This document shows, piece by piece, positions 61,677 to 64,000 of a DNA stretch of 64,000 nucleotides. Each line of letters begins with the position of its first letter. The first letter of the stretch is position 1. The notes under the pieces were generated by a model that did not search any database, had not been told where the DNA came from, and saw only the letters and a program-made list of their open reading frames with translations. The DNA is from Prochlorococcus sp. AG-442-M23. Its GTDB lineage: Bacteria > Cyanobacteriota > Cyanobacteriia > PCC-6307 > Cyanobiaceae. The stretch lies in the NCBI GenBank assembly GCA_003209655.1, contig QCPW01000001.1, positions 186,001-250,000 of the forward strand, written 5' to 3'. The translations under genes were made by a program, and so were the position numbers.

Positions 61677-63226
61677 TATTGAGACAAAGTTTTAATTTTT
61701 TTAATTATTGTTTTTTGATAATAATGATTCAATATTTGTTCATAAGTAAAACCTAATTCAGCCATTTCAATTGCTCCTGCTTGAGATAAACCTACACCAT
61801 GGCCGAAGCCCCCTCCTTTAAAAAGCCAAAGATTATCATTTAATTTATTAATAGTAAATAAATTACTAGGCAAAAAACTAAGTGTTCTCCGAATATCATC
61901 TTTTACTAGAATTATAGGTTTATTAAAATTACTCAGTTTAATTTCTAATCTTGTTACTCTTCCACTGGTACCTCGATCAATGATATTAAGATCAACTAAA
62001 TCTGATTTCTCTTGAATCAATTGATTCTTAATTAGTTCATTTTGAATTGTCTCATCAGAAAGTATTTTCTGCCAACGAAAAAGAGAATGTTGATTTCCAT
62101 ATACTTTTACATTTGCTAACTCAAGGAATTTATTTAATTGATACCCATTTCTAATTGGAAGTGGAAAAGATTTTTTTAAAGAATCTAAGCCATCTATCAT
62201 TGGTTTAAAGTAAATATAGTCTTTTATTCTCCAAGATTCACTTGCACTAGCGGATATCCCACCATTAGAGCCATGATAAAAAGAATTAATGGGTTTACTT
62301 TCATAAGTAATAATTAAATTTGAAGTATCTTTTATAGCTTTTTGCACATTTTCATATTCAACTTCAGGAGGTTTATAAACTTGACATTGGGTAGTAATAC
62401 ACAAATGATAATTATCGATATTAAATCTTGCAGAATTATAAATTGCCCAAGTTCTAGCAATTATTGCTTGCGCTTTCAAAGCTTCTAAAGGTGAATTAGA
62501 ACCTATTTCATATGGAAGTACTCCTTTTAAGTAATCATCAAATTTAAGTTTCTGAATCAAAGTCCAAGTTCCATAGGAATCTTTTACTAAATAAAAGTTT
62601 TTACCAAAATTAATGCCATTGATTCTTATCCCCTCCGATGAAAATATATGTATCGGGCCTTCAAGTTTTTGTTGCGAGTATTCATTAACAAGAAACGGTA
62701 TTATTCTTGAGTTATAGGATTTTTTAAAAAATTTATAATTTAATCTTTTATCTGGCAGATTTTCACTATGAGGGATCCAAACTTCCCAATTTTTTGGAAA
62801 AGCTACTTTCGCTTCATATCCTTTTTCTTTTAACTTATTAGCTTGTCTTTGAGCAGATTCATAACTTGCAAATGGACCAAATACAATTCTTTCAATTTTA
62901 AAAGGGCTTTTTAAAGATATTTCTTTAAAAATAATATTGATTTTTTTTGATTTATGTTTATAACCATTAAAAGCATGGAGTTCTAAGAAGTCGTTTTTTG
63001 TCTTAAAAGAAAGATTTTGTTTTTCTGAAAAACTATCACTGCCTTCACCCAAATATTGTTTTAAGCCAATTAAAAAATTACCTTTTTTTAATTCTTGATT
63101 AAGATTTATTTTTAAAGATTCTTCTGTAAGTCCATTTAATGTAAATATTGGGGTAATTGAAAAAAATAACCAAAATCCATAAAAAAAATTTAAAAAGTTA
63201 AATCTAGAAGATGTCATAAGTTCCAA
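61676..63226 (-). CDS. SpoIID/LytB-domain protein with SPOR domain
   Basis: A 516-residue exported protein: hydrophobic N-terminus (about 8-28), then a SPOR-like peptidoglycan-binding stretch (about 110-152, FKIERIVFGPFASYESAQRQANKLKEKGYEAKV), then a SpoIID domain (about 225-345, ALKAQAIIARTWAIYNSARF and YHGSNGGISASASESW). SpoIID proteins cut glycan strands denuded of stem peptides, which suggests a role in wall remodelling at division. An ATG at 63217 is an alternative start. It is paired with the GT2 gene downstream. Confidence 0.86.
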   Translation of the reverse strand: MELMTSSRFNFLNFFYGFWLFFSITPIFTLNGLTEESLKINLNQELKKGNFLIGLKQYLGEGSDSFSEKQNLSFKTKNDFLELHAFNGYKHKSKKINIIFKEISLKSPFKIERIVFGPFASYESAQRQANKLKEKGYEAKVAFPKNWEVWIPHSENLPDKRLNYKFFKKSYNSRIIPFLVNEYSQQKLEGPIHIFSSEGIRINGINFGKNFYLVKDSYGTWTLIQKLKFDDYLKGVLPYEIGSNSPLEALKAQAIIARTWAIYNSARFNIDNYHLCITTQCQVYKPPEVEYENVQKAIKDTSNLIITYESKPINSFYHGSNGGISASASESWRIKDYIYFKPMIDGLDSLKKSFPLPIRNGYQLNKFLELANVKVYGNQHSLFRWQKILSDETIQNELIKNQLIQEKSDLVDLNIIDRGTSGRVTRLEIKLSNFNKPIILVKDDIRRTLSFLPSNLFTINKLNDNLWLFKGGGFGHGVGLSQAGAIEMAELGFTYEQILNHYYQKTIIKKIKTLSQ

Positions 63227-63308
63227 AGTTCCTTATCAAATCAAAACTTTAATTTGCACCAATGCATATAAAGGTTTAGATTATCTAGGTTAAACATTAT
63301 CAAGGGAA

Positions 63309-63506
63309 ATGTCTAAACTTAAAACTCGTAAATCAGCAGCAAAAAGATTTCAAGCTACTGGTACGGGTAAATTCATGAGAAGAAGAGCTTTCCATAATCA
63401 TTTATTGGATCACAAAAGTTCAAAATTGAAAAGACATCTTTCAACCAAGGCTGTTGTTGATGAAAAAGATGCTGATAATGTAAAATTAATGATTCCCTAT
63501 GCTTAA
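63309..63506 (+). CDS. rpmI: 50S ribosomal protein L35
   Basis: A 65-residue basic protein of the large subunit with family blocks [23 protein letters not shown] (3-25) and [17 protein letters not shown]. The length is normal. It is followed by rplT after 30 nt. The usual infC partner lies elsewhere at 30106-30681. Confidence 0.97.
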   Translation: MSKLKTRKSAAKRFQATGTGKFMRRRAFHNHLLDHKSSKLKRHLSTKAVVDEKDADNVKLMIPYA

Positions 63507-63536
63507 AAGCATTCAAGTTACTTTCAAAAAAGATTT

Positions 63537-63884
63537 ATGGCACGAGTAAAAAGAGGCAACATAGCCAGAAAAAGAAGAAACAAAATATTAAACCTTGCGA
63601 AAGGTTTTAGAGGAGGCAACAAAAATCTTTTCAGAACTGCTAATCAAAGAGTTATGAAAGCTCTTTGCAATGCCTATAGAGACAGAAGAAGGAGAAAAAG
63701 AGATTTCAGAAGACTTTGGATATCAAGAATAAATGCCTCAGCAAGACTTAATGGTACAAATTACAGCAAATTCATTAATGGTTTGAAATCCTCTGAAATA
63801 ATTATCAATAGAAAAATGCTTGCACAATTAGCTTTGAGCGACCCATATTGTTTTGAGAAAATTGTATCTACAGTAAGCAAATAA
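63537..63884 (+). CDS. rplT: 50S ribosomal protein L20
   Basis: A 115-residue protein required early in 50S assembly. The N-terminal basic tail [23 protein letters not shown] and the C-domain block [25 protein letters not shown] are characteristic. In many bacteria L20 represses its own operon by binding the leader; no L20 leader fold is obvious in the short upstream space here. Confidence 0.97.
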   Translation: MARVKRGNIARKRRNKILNLAKGFRGGNKNLFRTANQRVMKALCNAYRDRRRRKRDFRRLWISRINASARLNGTNYSKFINGLKSSEIIINRKMLAQLALSDPYCFEKIVSTVSK

Positions 63885-63925
63885 ATTTGTAAGAATAGAA
63901 TTTTGAAAAATATTTACTATAAGTA

Positions 63926-64000
63926 ATGGAAATATCTTCCTTTCAATCATATTTGATAATTCTTTTTGTAATCCTGATAATAATATCTATTTTTGTTTTT
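63926..64000 (+). CDS. N-terminus of a membrane protein (cut by window end)
   Basis: An ATG at 63926 opens a frame of 25 codons to the window end: a short polar start (MEISSFQSY) followed by a continuous hydrophobic segment of about 16 residues. This is a signal anchor or first membrane span. It follows rplT by 41 nt in the same direction. Its identity needs the following sequence. Confidence 0.5.
   Translation, partial: MEISSFQSYLIILFVILIIISIFVF

Overview
The window looks like a chromosomal segment of a high-light-adapted Prochlorococcus or very close marine picocyanobacterium. The support is strong A+T richness, short intergenic gaps, oxygenic photosynthesis and cyanobacterial genes (psaC, psbZ, ndhS, ycf23, an OmpR-type regulator related to RpaB, a group 2 sigma factor), a cyanobacterial RNase P RNA, and compact housekeeping genes. 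It is almost entirely core genome. I see no prophage, insertion sequence, CRISPR array or rRNA.

Layout. 1-2011: tRNA-Arg(CCU), rnpB, rnc, ndhS, rimM. 2033-9437: glmS, psaC, the acpP-fabF-tkt run, then thiC with a TPP riboswitch. 9505-15945: small membrane protein, M20 amidohydrolase, TPR protein, ruvB, smpB, an unknown 83-residue protein, lysS and a response regulator. 16094-18437: mreBCD cell-shape operon. 18572-24455: ssb, DedA protein, ahcY, tsaE, PfkB kinase, alpha/beta hydrolase, sigma factor. 24555-28998: a minus-strand run gyrB, small exported protein, two crcB genes and mgtE, joining DNA topology to fluoride export and Mg2+ uptake. 29151-35339: miaA, infC, GntR regulator, cysE, secA. 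35511-39711: the accessory-looking part, with a GNAT enzyme, GtrA-like protein, NTF2-like protein, galE, and a lone SGNH-like gene lying between a degraded tRNA 3' half and an intact tRNA-Gly(GCC). 39774-54854: ribH, psbZ, mutS, cobH, holA, lysC, uvrB, ycf23, tilS, rnj, dapA, asd. 54982-60346: tig-clpP-clpX-dnaX. 60348-64000: a GT2 glycosyltransferase and SpoIID/SPOR protein, rpmI-rplT, and the first codons of a membrane protein.

How genes work together. lysC, asd and dapA cover the first steps from aspartate to lysine/threonine. acpP and fabF serve fatty-acid elongation. tkt belongs to the Calvin cycle and pentose phosphate pathway, and thiC makes the pyrimidine half of its TPP cofactor. tig, clpP and clpX form a folding/proteolysis set. 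rnpB, rnc and rnj are RNA-processing enzymes, and ruvB, uvrB and mutS are repair enzymes.

The most interesting structure is at 37915-39711. A stretch matching the 3' half of tRNA-Gly (33 of 37 aligned positions, one 4-nt gap) lies in the same orientation as the intact tRNA-Gly about 1.7 kb away, on the side of its 3' end. This is the geometry left by an element that integrates into a tRNA 3' end. The only sizeable gene between the two copies encodes an SGNH-like membrane-anchored protein and there is no integrase, so I read it as a decayed or integrase-less mini-island.
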